A stretch of 64,000 nucleotides of DNA from Reyranella aquatilis (GTDB taxonomy: Bacteria; Pseudomonadota; Alphaproteobacteria; Reyranellales; Reyranellaceae), in contig NZ_JAJISD010000010.1 in the NCBI RefSeq assembly GCF_020880995.1, positions 90,688 through 154,687 on the forward strand. Reading direction: 5' to 3'. Shown here one piece after another: positions 27,556 to 37,177 of this stretch. The notes below the pieces were generated by a model. That model was given only the letters and a program-made list of their open reading frames with translations, searched no databases and was not told where the DNA came from. How positions within the stretch are numbered: position 1 is the stretch's first letter; every line of letters begins with the position of its first letter. A program made the position numbers and the translations under genes.

Positions 27556-28656
27556 ATGAAGGCCGCCGTTCTGTTCAAGCCCAACGAGCCGCTGCAGGTC
27601 GTGGAGTGCGAACTCGACCCGCCCAAGGCGCAGGAAGTGCGCGTGAGGATGAAGGCCTCGGGCGTGTGCCAGAGCGACTGGCACATCATGAACGGCGACT
27701 GGCCGTCCCCCCTGCCGATCGTGCCGGGCCACGAGGCGGCAGGCGAGATCCTAGAGTGCGGCCCGGGCGTCACGACGGTGAAGCCCGGCGACCATGTGAT
27801 CTTCTCGTTCCGTCCCCATTGCGGGCGCTGCCGGTACTGCTCGCAGGGCCGCACGGTTCTCTGCATCGGCCGCGCTTCGGTACCGCCGGGTGCGCAGCAC
27901 GACGGCACGCTGCGGCTGAAGCACAAGGGCCAGGGCGTCAACCAGATGGCCCGCATCGGCACCTTCGCCGAGGAGGTCGTGGTGCCGGAAGAGATGGTGG
28001 TGCCGATCCGCAAGGACATGCCGTGGGCGCAGGCCGCGCTCGTCGGCTGCTGCGTGGCGACGGGCGTCGGCGCCGTGACGCGCCACGCCAAGATCGAAGC
28101 GGGCTCGACCGTGCTGGTGATCGGCTGTGGCGGCGTCGGCCTCAACGCGGTGCAGGGTGCCATGCTCTCGGGCGCTTCCAAGATCATCGCGGCCGACATC
28201 CTCGACAACAAGCTCGAGATGGCGAAGACCTTCGGCGCCACCCACACGATCAACACCGCGACCGACAACGATCCGGTGAAGAAGGTGAAGGAGATCACCG
28301 GCGGTCTGGGCGTCGACTACTCCTTCGACGCGGTGTCGATCGACCGGACGCAGGCGCTGGCCTTCGACGCGCTGGCCCCGGGCGGCCACGGCGTCGCGGT
28401 CGGCATCTCCGCGGCCACGGTGAAGGCGCAGTATTCGCCCATGATGATGGTGTTCGGCGAGAAGACGATGAGCGGCACCTTCTATGGCTCGGTGCGGCCC
28501 GATCTCGATTTCCCGGTGCTGGTCGACCACTACATGAACAAGCGGCTGAACATCGACGGCCTGATCAGCCGCACCTACAGGCTCGAAGAGATCAACGAGG
28601 GCTTCAAGCGCATGATGGCGGGCGAGGTCGCGCGCGGCGTCGTGGTGTTCGACTGA
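27556..28656 (+). CDS. Zinc-dependent alcohol dehydrogenase (MDR)
   Basis: A 366-residue NAD-linked, zinc-containing alcohol dehydrogenase. Catalytic-zinc ligands lie in GVCQSDWH and PGHEAAGEI, and the structural zinc site is CGRCRYCSQGRTVLC. The nucleotide-binding segment is VLVIGCGGVGLNAVQGAMLSG. The sequence is in the class III-like/benzyl alcohol dehydrogenase neighbourhood, but substrate is uncertain. It begins a same-strand run with a 30-residue membrane protein (gap 2 bases) and an acyl-CoA dehydrogenase, which suggests a shared catabolic role in oxidising alcohols to acyl intermediates; this is inference. Confidence 0.92.
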   Translation: MKAAVLFKPNEPLQVVECELDPPKAQEVRVRMKASGVCQSDWHIMNGDWPSPLPIVPGHEAAGEILECGPGVTTVKPGDHVIFSFRPHCGRCRYCSQGRTVLCIGRASVPPGAQHDGTLRLKHKGQGVNQMARIGTFAEEVVVPEEMVVPIRKDMPWAQAALVGCCVATGVGAVTRHAKIEAGSTVLVIGCGGVGLNAVQGAMLSGASKIIAADILDNKLEMAKTFGATHTINTATDNDPVKKVKEITGGLGVDYSFDAVSIDRTQALAFDALAPGGHGVAVGISAATVKAQYSPMMMVFGEKTMSGTFYGSVRPDLDFPVLVDHYMNKRLNIDGLISRTYRLEEINEGFKRMMAGEVARGVVVFD

Positions 28657-28658
28657 TC

Positions 28659-28751
28659 ATGTCTCTCTATGAAATCCTCGTCTTCGTGGCTCTCGCCGGC
28701 GTCGGCGGCTGGGCTTACTACCTGTACCGCCAGGACACGAAGCCCAAGTGA
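28659..28751 (+). CDS. 30-residue single-pass membrane microprotein
   Basis: A tiny open frame starting with ATG two bases after the alcohol dehydrogenase stop and ending one base before the acyl-CoA dehydrogenase ATG. The product begins MSLYEILVFVALAGVGGWAY and ends LYRQDTKPK: a hydrophobic helix of about 20 residues with an inside-positive basic tail. Its tight fit between two enzymes on the same strand and its clean membrane-peptide character support translation. No family was recognised. It may anchor or regulate a membrane-bound electron-transfer partner, but that is speculation. Confidence 0.55.
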   Translation: MSLYEILVFVALAGVGGWAYYLYRQDTKPK

Positions 28752-28752
28752 A

Positions 28753-29904
28753 ATGAGCACCCTCGACGAATTCGGCCTGACCGACGAGCAGGTCCTGATC
28801 CGGCGCAACGTCGCCGAGCTGCTGGCCCGCGTACTGCCGCCGGAGGAGATCCGGCGGCTCGACGAGGACTCGGCGTTCCCGAACGCAGCGTTCGATGCGC
28901 TGGCGGAAGCGGGCTACATGGCGCTGCCCTACGATCCGGCCTATGGCGGCATGGGCGGCAGCCGCAAGGATCTCGTCGTGCTGGTCGAGGCGCTGGCGCG
29001 CCACTACAGCGGCGCGTCCTCGCTCTACCTGCCGACCGTCGTCTATGGCGGCATGCACCTGCAACTCACGGCGGGCGAGCATCTCAGGCGGCGCTACCTG
29101 CCGGAGATCTGTGCCGGCAAGCTCAAGTCGGCCTTCGCCTTGTCGGAGCCCGACACCGGCTCGGATGCGTCGGGCATCAAGACGCGCGCGGTGCGCGACG
29201 GCAACGGCTACCGGATCACCGGGCAGAAGCTCTACATCAGCGCCGCGCACGTCGCCGACTATCTGATGGTCGTGGCCAAGACCGACAGCGAAGCGCGGCA
29301 CAAGGGCGTGACACTGTTCTGGGTCGATGCGCGCGCGGCGGGCCTCACCATGAAGCCGTTGCCGACGCTCGGCCGGCGCACGACGCACGCCAACGAGATA
29401 TTTTTCGACGGTGTGTTCGTGCCGGCCGACCATGTGATCGGCGAGGAGAATCGCGGCTGGTCAGGTCTGATGAAGGGGCTGAACCTCGAACGCCTGTGTC
29501 TCGCGGCACAAGCCTGCGGCAACATGCATTTCGCCATCGAGTACGCCAAGCGCTTCGCCCAGGAGCGCATCCAGTTCGGCCAGCCAATCTCGAAGTTCCA
29601 GGCGATCCAGCACAAGTTCGCCGACATGCGCATCCTGCTGCGCACGACGCAGGCGCTGACCTATCGCCTCGCCGACATGCTCGATGCCGGCCTCGATCCC
29701 GTCGAGGAGACGGCGATCGCCAAGATCCAGGGTACCGACGGCGAGTTCAAGTGCGCCCATCTCGCCATGGAGATCATGGGCGGCGCCGGCTACACGATGG
29801 CGCACGACATCCAGCGCCTGTTCCGCGACGTGCGGGTCGGCTCGATCGGCGGCGGCACCAACGACATCCAGCGCAACACCATCGCCAAGATGATGGGCCT
29901 CTGA
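28753..29904 (+). CDS. Acyl-CoA dehydrogenase
   Basis: A 383-residue FAD enzyme that introduces an alpha-beta double bond into an acyl-CoA. FAD and substrate motifs include FALSEPDTGSDASGIKT and YRITGQKLYISAA. QERIQFGQPISKFQAIQHKFADM and GGAGYTMAHDIQRLFRD are C-terminal family motifs. At the MCAD catalytic-Glu site the sequence is IGGGTNDIQ, so that Glu is absent; a Glu is instead present in LNLERLCLA, the position used by isovaleryl- and long-chain types. The ATG at 28753 begins the domain directly. It likely works with the preceding alcohol dehydrogenase on a branched or terpenoid-like substrate, but that is inference. Confidence 0.92.
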   Translation: MSTLDEFGLTDEQVLIRRNVAELLARVLPPEEIRRLDEDSAFPNAAFDALAEAGYMALPYDPAYGGMGGSRKDLVVLVEALARHYSGASSLYLPTVVYGGMHLQLTAGEHLRRRYLPEICAGKLKSAFALSEPDTGSDASGIKTRAVRDGNGYRITGQKLYISAAHVADYLMVVAKTDSEARHKGVTLFWVDARAAGLTMKPLPTLGRRTTHANEIFFDGVFVPADHVIGEENRGWSGLMKGLNLERLCLAAQACGNMHFAIEYAKRFAQERIQFGQPISKFQAIQHKFADMRILLRTTQALTYRLADMLDAGLDPVEETAIAKIQGTDGEFKCAHLAMEIMGGAGYTMAHDIQRLFRDVRVGSIGGGTNDIQRNTIAKMMGL

Positions 29905-29924
29905 GTGCGCGAGATCGGCACAGG

Positions 29925-30022
29925 CCTTACCCTGAGGAGGCGCGTAGCGCCGTCTCGAAGGGTGACTTCGGGAACGATGTGCGCGTTGCTCGCCCTTCGA
30001 GACGCGCCCCTGCGGGGCGCTC
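29925..30022. repeat. Intergenic inverted-repeat element
   Basis: The left arm CGTCTCGAAGGG (29951-29962) and right arm CCCTTCGAGACG (29993-30004) are exact 12-base reverse complements 30 bases apart. CTGAGGAGGCGCG and CGCCCCTGCGGGGCG flank them. This type of 'CCTTCGAGACG' palindrome is a common dispersed intergenic repeat in alphaproteobacterial genomes. It occupies most of the gap between the acyl-CoA dehydrogenase gene and the next small gene. Confidence 0.65.
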
Positions 30023-30053
30023 TGGTCGGTCGTTTGCCGGAGGGGCTGTCCTA

Positions 30054-30407
30054 GTGCGCAAGATCGGCGACGCGTCGTTCTTTCGCATCGTCGATCGCCT
30101 GCTCGATCCCGGCACGACACGCGCGCTGAGGACGTCGTGGAGCATCGACGGCGTCGACTGGCAGCGCGAGCGGCACTCTTACGCCGGCGCGAGCCATGGC
30201 TTCACCGTCGAGGTGACGACGGGGCGCGCCACCGGTGCTGCGCCGTGGACGATGCTGGTGGTGAAGGAATACTGGCGCTCCGGCCGGGGCGAGGAACTGA
30301 AGTCGCACCAATGGGCGCACATCGAGGCCGGCCGCCGGGCCGACGTGGTGGCCTGGCTGGAGCGACAGGAGCGACGTCTCGCGGCCGGTCGAGGGGTGCT
30401 CGCATAG
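30054..30407 (+). CDS. Small uncharacterised protein
   Basis: A 117-residue protein read from a GTG start preceded by GGAGGGG at a spacing of eight bases. It has no signal peptide or membrane segment and is Arg- and Trp-rich (RTSWSIDGVDWQRERHSY, MLVVKEYWRSGRGEEL, HIEAGRRADVVAWLERQERRL). No family was recognised. It follows an intergenic repeat and precedes the mreB leader, so it appears to be a stand-alone gene. The strong ribosome site and biased codon use support it as real; function unknown. Confidence 0.6.
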   Translation: MRKIGDASFFRIVDRLLDPGTTRALRTSWSIDGVDWQRERHSYAGASHGFTVEVTTGRATGAAPWTMLVVKEYWRSGRGEELKSHQWAHIEAGRRADVVAWLERQERRLAAGRGVLA

Positions 30408-30565
30408 GCACTTTCAGTCGTCGGGAATCGCCAGCGAGCACAAACGGTGACCATCGGTGCGGCCGTTTGAATCGCCTTGCGAGCCTTGCCTTGCCGGTCT
30501 AAACCCGGTCGCACCTCGGGCGCCGGACCTTGGAATGGCGCTAAAATTTCAAGATTTCGCCGTAA

Positions 30566-31624
<1,059 letters not shown>

Positions 31625-31665
31625 CAGGCCGCGCCGCCGCCCGCTTGGGTTAGAATGGGCAGGAA

Positions 31666-32565
31666 ATGGCGATTCGGGACGACTTCGAGGTAGTCGCGGG
31701 CCAGGTGCGCACGGTGGTGCAGCGCTTCGCTCTCGGTCTGCTCGTGATCGCCGCCTTCGGCATCATGCTGGTCGGCAAGGCCGACACCGTCCTGGTCGAG
31801 CATGCCCGCGTGCTGGCGCTCGACGTGGCGAGCCCGGTCCTCGAAGCCATCGCTCGCCCGGCGGCCTACGCCAACCGGGCCATTGCCGATCTCCGCGAAT
31901 TCGCCTCGCTGCGTGAAGAGAATGCCCGCCTGCGCGAGGAGAATACCCGGCTGCTTGCCTGGCAGACCGCGGCGCGGCGCCTTGAGAACGAGAACGAGGG
32001 TCTGCGCAGCCTCGCCAAGTTCCGCGAAGGTCCGGAGGCCTCCTTCATCACCGCTCGACTCGTGGGCGACAACGTCAGCGCCTACATGCGCGGTGCGCTG
32101 CTGAATGTCGGTCGCCGGGTCGGCGTGGCGCCGGGGCAGGCGGTCGTGACGGGTGAAGGTCTGGCCGGGCGTATCGCCGAAGTGGGCGAGAACAGTTCGC
32201 GGGTCCTGTTCGTGACGGACGTCAACTCGCGCCTGCCGGTCCTGATCGAACGTACGCGCGAGCGGGCCATCCTGGCCGGCGACAATTCCCCCCGGCTCCG
32301 CCTCAATCTGGTGCAGGGCGTCGCGGGCGTGCAGACCGGCGATCGGATCGTGACCTCCGGCCATGGCGGCAGCTTTCCGGTCGGCATCCCCGTCGGCGAA
32401 GTCGTGGAAACCAGCGAGGGCAGCATCCGCGTTCGGCCCTTCACCGATTTCTCTCGCCTCGAGTTCGTGCGCGTCGTCGATTACGGCGTGACCGGCCTCG
32501 TCGGACCCGGCGCCCCGTCTTCGCCACCCGCGCCGCCGGGCGGCACCGCCGTACGGTCTCGCTGA
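31666..32565 (+). CDS. mreC: Rod-shape-determining protein MreC
   Basis: A 299-residue inner-membrane protein with a large periplasmic part that links MreB to PBP2. A membrane helix lies at about residues 22-40 (RFALGLLVIAAFGIMLVG), followed by a coiled coil (LREFASLREENARLREENTRLL) and the beta-rich MreC core with ARLVGDNVSAYMRGALLNVG and AVVTGEGLAGRIAEVGENSSRVLFVTD. The C-terminal tail is Pro-rich (SPPAPPGG). It starts 41 bases after mreB and one base before mreD. Confidence 0.94.
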   Translation: MAIRDDFEVVAGQVRTVVQRFALGLLVIAAFGIMLVGKADTVLVEHARVLALDVASPVLEAIARPAAYANRAIADLREFASLREENARLREENTRLLAWQTAARRLENENEGLRSLAKFREGPEASFITARLVGDNVSAYMRGALLNVGRRVGVAPGQAVVTGEGLAGRIAEVGENSSRVLFVTDVNSRLPVLIERTRERAILAGDNSPRLRLNLVQGVAGVQTGDRIVTSGHGGSFPVGIPVGEVVETSEGSIRVRPFTDFSRLEFVRVVDYGVTGLVGPGAPSSPPAPPGGTAVRSR

Positions 32566-32566
32566 C

Positions 32567-33139
32567 ATGCGCACCGACGGCACGCTCGCTCTTCTGGACC
32601 GCTGGGGCCGCGCCGCGCTTCCGGGCACGGTGCTGCTGTTCTTCGTGCTGCTGACGCTGGCGCCGCTGCGGGCGCCCTACATTTCGGATGCGCTGCCGCT
32701 CCTGCCGGCGCTGGTGGTCTTTCAGTTCAGCCTGGCGACGCCCGAGCGGCTGCCGGGACCGCTGCTGCTGGCCCTGGGCGTGCTGCTGGACCTGCTGCTG
32801 GGGGGACCCGGCGCCCCGGTCGGCATCAGCGCGCTGGGCTTCGTGCTGATCCGGGCGGCCGTCGTGGCCAACCGCCGCTACCTGGTGGGCGTTCCGTTCC
32901 TGTTCCAGTGGATCGGCTTCTGCATCGTCTGCTGGGGCTTCGTGGCGCTGGTCTGGGCTTTCACCACCCTCTGGACCTGGGCACCCATCGATCCGGTGCC
33001 GGCGATGCTGCAGTATGTCGTGGTGATCGTGATCTATCCTCTGCTGGCCCCGCTGCTCGCGCGCGTGCGCGCCCGCGACCCGCTGAACATCCCCGAACTG
33101 TCGCGCGGCGGCGCGCGGACGGGGGAGACGACGCCATGA
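32567..33139 (+). CDS. mreD: Rod-shape-determining membrane protein MreD
   Basis: A 190-residue, mostly hydrophobic protein with about five or six membrane helices, partner of MreC in the elongation complex. The order after mreC, the size and the pattern (FQFSLATPERLPGPLLLALGVLLDLLLGGPGAPVGISALG) fit MreD, whose sequence is poorly conserved. Its stop codon overlaps the ATG of the PBP2 gene, giving tight translational coupling. Assignment relies on both hydropathy and operon position. Confidence 0.9.
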   Translation: MRTDGTLALLDRWGRAALPGTVLLFFVLLTLAPLRAPYISDALPLLPALVVFQFSLATPERLPGPLLLALGVLLDLLLGGPGAPVGISALGFVLIRAAVVANRRYLVGVPFLFQWIGFCIVCWGFVALVWAFTTLWTWAPIDPVPAMLQYVVVIVIYPLLAPLLARVRARDPLNIPELSRGGARTGETTP

Positions 33140-35031
33140 AGAATTTCCGCAAGGGCGACGGCGAGCGCAGCGGGCTGTTCACGCGCCGCGCGCTGGTGCT
33201 CGGCGGGGCGCAGGCGGTGCTGATGACCGCGCTCGCCGGCCGTCTGTACCAGCTGCAGGTCGTCGAGACCGACCGTTTCTCCACGATGGCCGAAGAGAAC
33301 CGCATCAACATGCGGTTGCTGGCACCGTCGCGCGGCCAGATTTTCGATCGGAGCGGCGTGCCGCTCGCCGTCAACCGCAACAATTTCCGCGCCATGGCGA
33401 CGTCGGATCGCGGCCGCGGCGCCGACCTGCTGGTCGAGCGTCTCGACCAGATCTTCAGCCTCGGCGAGGCGGAGAAGATCCGGCTCCTCCGCGAGCTGCG
33501 CCGCAGCCGCAGCGCCCAGCCCATCGTGGTGCGCGAAAATCTCGGCTGGGAGGAGGTGGCCCGGCTCGAGTTCAATGCCCCCGACCTGCCCGGCGTGTTC
33601 ATCGATCTCGGCCAGTCGCGCGACTATCCCGAAGGCGACCTGATGAGCCACATCGTGGGCTACACCGGCCGCGTTGCCGACGAGGATCTTGCCGGCCGCG
33701 ACGATCCGGTGCTGCAGCTCGCGACCATGCGGTTCGGCAAGAAGGGCGTCGAGCGGTCGCTCGAGGACGACCTGCGCGGTCGCGCCGGCGCCGTCCAGGT
33801 CGAGGTCAACGCCGTCGGCCGCGTCGTGCGCGAGCTCGACCGCACGGAGGGCCAGCCCGGCGCCAACGCGCTGCTGACCATCGACCTCGACATCCAGCGA
33901 TTCGCCACGGAAAAGATGAAGGAGCACAAGAGCGGCTCCGTCGTCGTGCTCGACGTCGTCACCGGCGACGTGATCGCCATGGTCTCGACGCCCGGCTTCG
34001 ATCCCTCGACCTTCGCGCGTGGCATCACCCAGACCGAGTGGCGCGACCTTCTCGACAATCCCGAGCGGCCTCTGCACAACAAGGCGATCGCCGGCGTGTA
34101 TCCGCCGGGTTCGACCTACAAGATGGTGACGGCCCTGGCCGCCCTAGAGGCCAAGGTGATCGACCCGTGGACGCGCCTGCCGTGTGCGGGCTTCCTCGAA
34201 CTCGGCAACATCAAGTTCCATTGCTGGCTGAAGGGCGGCCACGGCTCGACCAATGTCAGCGAAGCCATCGCCATGTCGTGCGACTGCTTCTTCTACGAGG
34301 CCGCGCGACGGGCCGGCATCGACCGGGTGAGCGACATGGCCCAGCGCCTGGGCTTCGGCAAGGTGAGCGAGCTCGGCCTGCCGGGCGAATCCGCCGCCAA
34401 CCAGCCGACGCGCGCCTGGAAGCAGGAGAAGATCGGCAAGCCGTGGCAGCATGGCGACACGTTCAACCTCGGCATCGGCCAGGGCTACATGACGGCGACG
34501 CCCCTGCAGCTCGCCATCATGACGGCGCGCATCGCCAATGGCGGCTACGAGGTCCAGCCGAACCTGCTGCTGGCGAAGGCGACGCCGCGCGAGGAGCTGG
34601 TGCCGCCGCCGCCGCGCACCAAGCCGACGGCGCCGTCGCTGCGCCTCAACCCGCAGCACCTGGCGATCGTGCGGCAGGGCATGTCGGACGTGGTCAACAG
34701 CAGCCAGGGCACGGCCAATGCTTTGCGCGTCAAGCAGGCCGAGTTCACCTTCGCCGGCAAGACCGGCACTGCCCAGGTCAAGCGCATCACCGAGCGGGAG
34801 CGCGAGATGGGCATCACCCAGGCCTCGCTGCCCTGGCACCTGCGCCATCACGCGCTGTTCGTCTGCTACGGCCCGGTCGACAATCCGCGCTATGCCTGCG
34901 CCGTCATCGTGGAGCACGGGCAGGCCGGTGGCGCGACCGCAGGTCCGATCGGGCGCGACGTTCTGGTCGAGACCATGAAGCGCGATCCGTCGCGCCGCAC
35001 CGACCGCTTCAAGAAGATGGCGTCGCGATGA
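33136..35031 (+). CDS. mrdA: Penicillin-binding protein 2 (elongasome transpeptidase)
   Basis: A 631-residue class B PBP that cross-links peptidoglycan during side-wall growth. An N-terminal membrane anchor lies at about residues 18-36, then the pedestal domain (RLLAPSRGQIFDRSGVPLAVNRN). The transpeptidase motifs are STYK in GVYPPGSTYKMVTAL (catalytic Ser), SCD in MSCDCFFYEA, and KTGT in FAGKTGTAQVKR. The ATG at 33136 overlaps the mreD stop. The gene's own stop overlaps the rodA start, placing polymerase and transpeptidase in one coupled unit. Confidence 0.96.
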   Translation: MKNFRKGDGERSGLFTRRALVLGGAQAVLMTALAGRLYQLQVVETDRFSTMAEENRINMRLLAPSRGQIFDRSGVPLAVNRNNFRAMATSDRGRGADLLVERLDQIFSLGEAEKIRLLRELRRSRSAQPIVVRENLGWEEVARLEFNAPDLPGVFIDLGQSRDYPEGDLMSHIVGYTGRVADEDLAGRDDPVLQLATMRFGKKGVERSLEDDLRGRAGAVQVEVNAVGRVVRELDRTEGQPGANALLTIDLDIQRFATEKMKEHKSGSVVVLDVVTGDVIAMVSTPGFDPSTFARGITQTEWRDLLDNPERPLHNKAIAGVYPPGSTYKMVTALAALEAKVIDPWTRLPCAGFLELGNIKFHCWLKGGHGSTNVSEAIAMSCDCFFYEAARRAGIDRVSDMAQRLGFGKVSELGLPGESAANQPTRAWKQEKIGKPWQHGDTFNLGIGQGYMTATPLQLAIMTARIANGGYEVQPNLLLAKATPREELVPPPPRTKPTAPSLRLNPQHLAIVRQGMSDVVNSSQGTANALRVKQAEFTFAGKTGTAQVKRITEREREMGITQASLPWHLRHHALFVCYGPVDNPRYACAVIVEHGQAGGATAGPIGRDVLVETMKRDPSRRTDRFKKMASR

Positions 35032-36182
35032 CCCTCGCGACGATGGGCAGCAGCCCGGCGCTCGACGCGCCGGCGCCGGTCGGTTTCGCCGAGAAGATCT
35101 GGCGCATCAACTGGGGCCTCGTGCTGGTGCTGACCGCGATCGCCGGCGTCGGCGTGCTGGCGCTCTACTCGGCGGCCGGCGGCCGGTTCGAGCCGTGGGC
35201 CGCGCGCCATGCCGTGCGCTACGGTTCGGCCTTCGTTCTGATGCTGGTGGTGGCGCTGATCCATCCCAAGGTCTGGTTGTCGCTCGCCTGGCCGATCTAC
35301 ATCGTGTCGGTGCTGATGCTGGTGGCGGTCGACGTCATCGGCAAGATCGGCATGGGCGCCCAGCGCTGGCTGGTGATCGGCCCGATGCAGATCCAGCCGT
35401 CCGAGATCGCCAAGGTCGCCGTCATCCTGGTGATCGCGCGCTACTATCACGGGCTGCGGCGCGAGCAGGCCTCGCAGTTCCTCTACACCCTGCCGCCGCT
35501 CATGATGATCCTGGTGGTGGTCGGCTTGGTCATGGTCCAGCCGGACCTCGGCACTGCGATGATGGTGCTGATGGGCGGCGGCGCGCTCCTGTTCGTGGCG
35601 GGCGTGCGGATCTGGATGTTCCTGGCGGCCGGCATCGGCGCGGTGGCCTGCCTGCCCATCGCCTGGTCGCTGATGCACGACTACCAGAAGAAGCGCGTGC
35701 TGACCTTCCTCGATCCCGATCGCGACCCGCTGGGCGCCGGCTACCACATCACCCAGTCGAAGATCGCCATCGGCTCGGGCGGCATGTTCGGCAAGGGGTT
35801 CCTGAAGGGCACGCAATCCTCGCTGAACTTCCTGCCCGAGAAGCAGACCGACTTCATCTTCACGACCTTTGTCGAGGAGTGGGGCATGGCGGGCGCCCTC
35901 GTGCTGCTCGGCCTGTTCACCCTGGTCGTGATCTGGGGCTTCTCCATCGCCTTCCGCAGCCAGCATCACTTCGGGCGCCTGCTGGCGCTGGGCGTCACGG
36001 CAATGCTGTTCCTCTATGTGTTCATCAACACCGCGATGGTGATGGGCATGCTGCCGGTCGTGGGCGTCCCGCTGCCGCTGGTCAGCAACGGCGGCACGGC
36101 GCTGCTGTCGGTCATGTTCGCCTGCGGGCTGCTGATCGGGGTCAACGTCTACCGCGATGCGCAACTGCCGCGGACCCGGTAG
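35028..36182 (+). CDS. rodA: SEDS peptidoglycan glycosyltransferase RodA
   Basis: A 384-residue polytopic SEDS protein that polymerises glycan strands with PBP2. About ten membrane helices are visible; conserved SEDS features include GAQRWLVIGPMQIQPSEIAKVAVIL, QPDLGTAMMVLMGGGALLF, FLPEKQTDFIFTTFVEEWG and the C-terminal VGVPLPLVSNGGTALLSVM. The ATG overlaps the mrdA stop (ATGA). It is the last gene of the mre operon; a tRNA-Lys promoter lies about 30 bases after its stop. Confidence 0.96.
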   Translation: MTLATMGSSPALDAPAPVGFAEKIWRINWGLVLVLTAIAGVGVLALYSAAGGRFEPWAARHAVRYGSAFVLMLVVALIHPKVWLSLAWPIYIVSVLMLVAVDVIGKIGMGAQRWLVIGPMQIQPSEIAKVAVILVIARYYHGLRREQASQFLYTLPPLMMILVVVGLVMVQPDLGTAMMVLMGGGALLFVAGVRIWMFLAAGIGAVACLPIAWSLMHDYQKKRVLTFLDPDRDPLGAGYHITQSKIAIGSGGMFGKGFLKGTQSSLNFLPEKQTDFIFTTFVEEWGMAGALVLLGLFTLVVIWGFSIAFRSQHHFGRLLALGVTAMLFLYVFINTAMVMGMLPVVGVPLPLVSNGGTALLSVMFACGLLIGVNVYRDAQLPRTR

Positions 36183-36212
36183 CCGGCCGCAAAATTCCTT
36201 CGAACAGGGCTA

Positions 36213-36241
36213 TCGACAAGGCGGAACAGCCTTGGTATAGC
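36213..36241 (+). promoter_or_regulatory. Predicted promoter of tRNA-Lys
   Basis: TCGACA (36213-36218) and TATAGC (36236-36241) are separated by 17 bases, placing a start near 36249, about 30 bases before the tRNA. This fits an independently transcribed tRNA gene. Confidence 0.55.
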
Positions 36242-36277
36242 CGCCGCCTTCCGGGCAATGACCCTGCTAGGCAGTGG

Positions 36278-36353
36278 GGGCGCATAGCTCAGTTGGTAGA
36301 GCAGCTGACTCTTAATCAGCTTGTCCCAGGTTCGAGCCCTGGTGCGCCCACCA
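36278..36353 (+). tRNA. tRNA-Lys (anticodon CUU)
   Basis: A 76-base cloverleaf with encoded CCA. The acceptor stem pairs GGGCGCA with TGCGCCC, the D-arm contains TAGCTCAGTTGGTAGAGC, and the anticodon stem GCTGA/TCAGC encloses CTCTTAA, giving anticodon CUU (reads AAG). The T-arm has CCAGG TTCGAGC CCTGG. No direct repeat of the 3' end or integrase gene was seen nearby, so no element appears inserted here. Confidence 0.97.
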
Positions 36354-36452
36354 ATGCCCGCGAGTATTCAGCTGATCGATCCACAGGAACATCAACGGTA
36401 CGCGTCGGGCCACGGCCGCGCGGCCTTCAATTCGCGCGCAGACTGAGCGCCC

Positions 36453-37094
36453 TCAGAAGAGAGGCAGCGGCTTGGCGGCGACCTGCCGGGCGCGGGCCGG
36501 GCGGACGCCGAGGGCGCGCAGGATGGCTGCCGTGACCGCCGTGGCGTGTCCCTTGCGGGCCGCGCCGAGGGCGATGTTGCGCATGCCTTCCATGGTGGTG
36601 CCGATCACCAGGTCGAGGGCCGCAGCCTCGCTGTCGACGGTGAACTCGCCCGACTTCACGCCCTTGCGCAGCTCCGTCGCCACGAAGCCCGTGATGGTCT
36701 TGCGGAATGCCGGATCGATCGAGGCGACGTCGAGGATGAGGAGCGCCCAACTCGGACTGTCCTTCGCCAGGCCGAGGTAACGGCGGCAGCCGGCGGCCAT
36801 CTGTTCCGCGGCGGTCTCGAGCTGCGCGCGGCCCGGTGCGCTGCGGCTGCGGATCGTCTCGGCGATGTCGAGGGCGACCGCGCCGACGAGATCGGTCTTG
36901 CTGCGAAAGTGATTGTAGACGGTGCCGATGGTCACGTCGGCGGCGGCCGCGATCTGGGGCAGGGAGGTCGCTGCGACGCCGCGTGCCGAGAATACCCGGA
37001 TCCCCGCAGCGATCAGCTGGCGGCGCGTTCGCTCGCGTTTGGAAAGCCGTGCGCCGGAATCTGCAGGCTGCAGGATGTCGGGAAGACGCTCCAT
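36453..37094 (-). CDS. TetR-family transcriptional regulator
   Basis: A 213-residue repressor-type regulator. The N-terminal helix-turn-helix is clear: TRRQLIAAGIRVFSARGVAATSL, then IAAAADVTIGTVYNHFRSKTDLV (about residues 24-70). The remaining two-thirds form the helical ligand-binding and dimerisation domain, not informative as to ligand. The ATG at 37092-37094 was preferred; a TTG 48 bases upstream would add 16 residues. It is divergent from the sulfatase gene across about 83 bases, so it probably controls that gene and itself. Confidence 0.88.
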   Translation of the reverse strand: MERLPDILQPADSGARLSKRERTRRQLIAAGIRVFSARGVAATSLPQIAAAADVTIGTVYNHFRSKTDLVGAVALDIAETIRSRSAPGRAQLETAAEQMAAGCRRYLGLAKDSPSWALLILDVASIDPAFRKTITGFVATELRKGVKSGEFTVDSEAAALDLVIGTTMEGMRNIALGAARKGHATAVTAAILRALGVRPARARQVAAKPLPLF

Positions 37095-37177
37095 GTCGGC
37101 TTTCAATTGCACTTGTCGTTCAATTTTGGATGGATCATACAATTTCTGCGGGGAGAGTTTCCGACACGAGTATTGTC

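Noticed and set aside
36278..36453. tRNA-Lys as an integration site
   Set aside because: No copy of the tRNA 3' end, no integrase and no composition change was seen downstream; the tRNA appears intact and ordinary.
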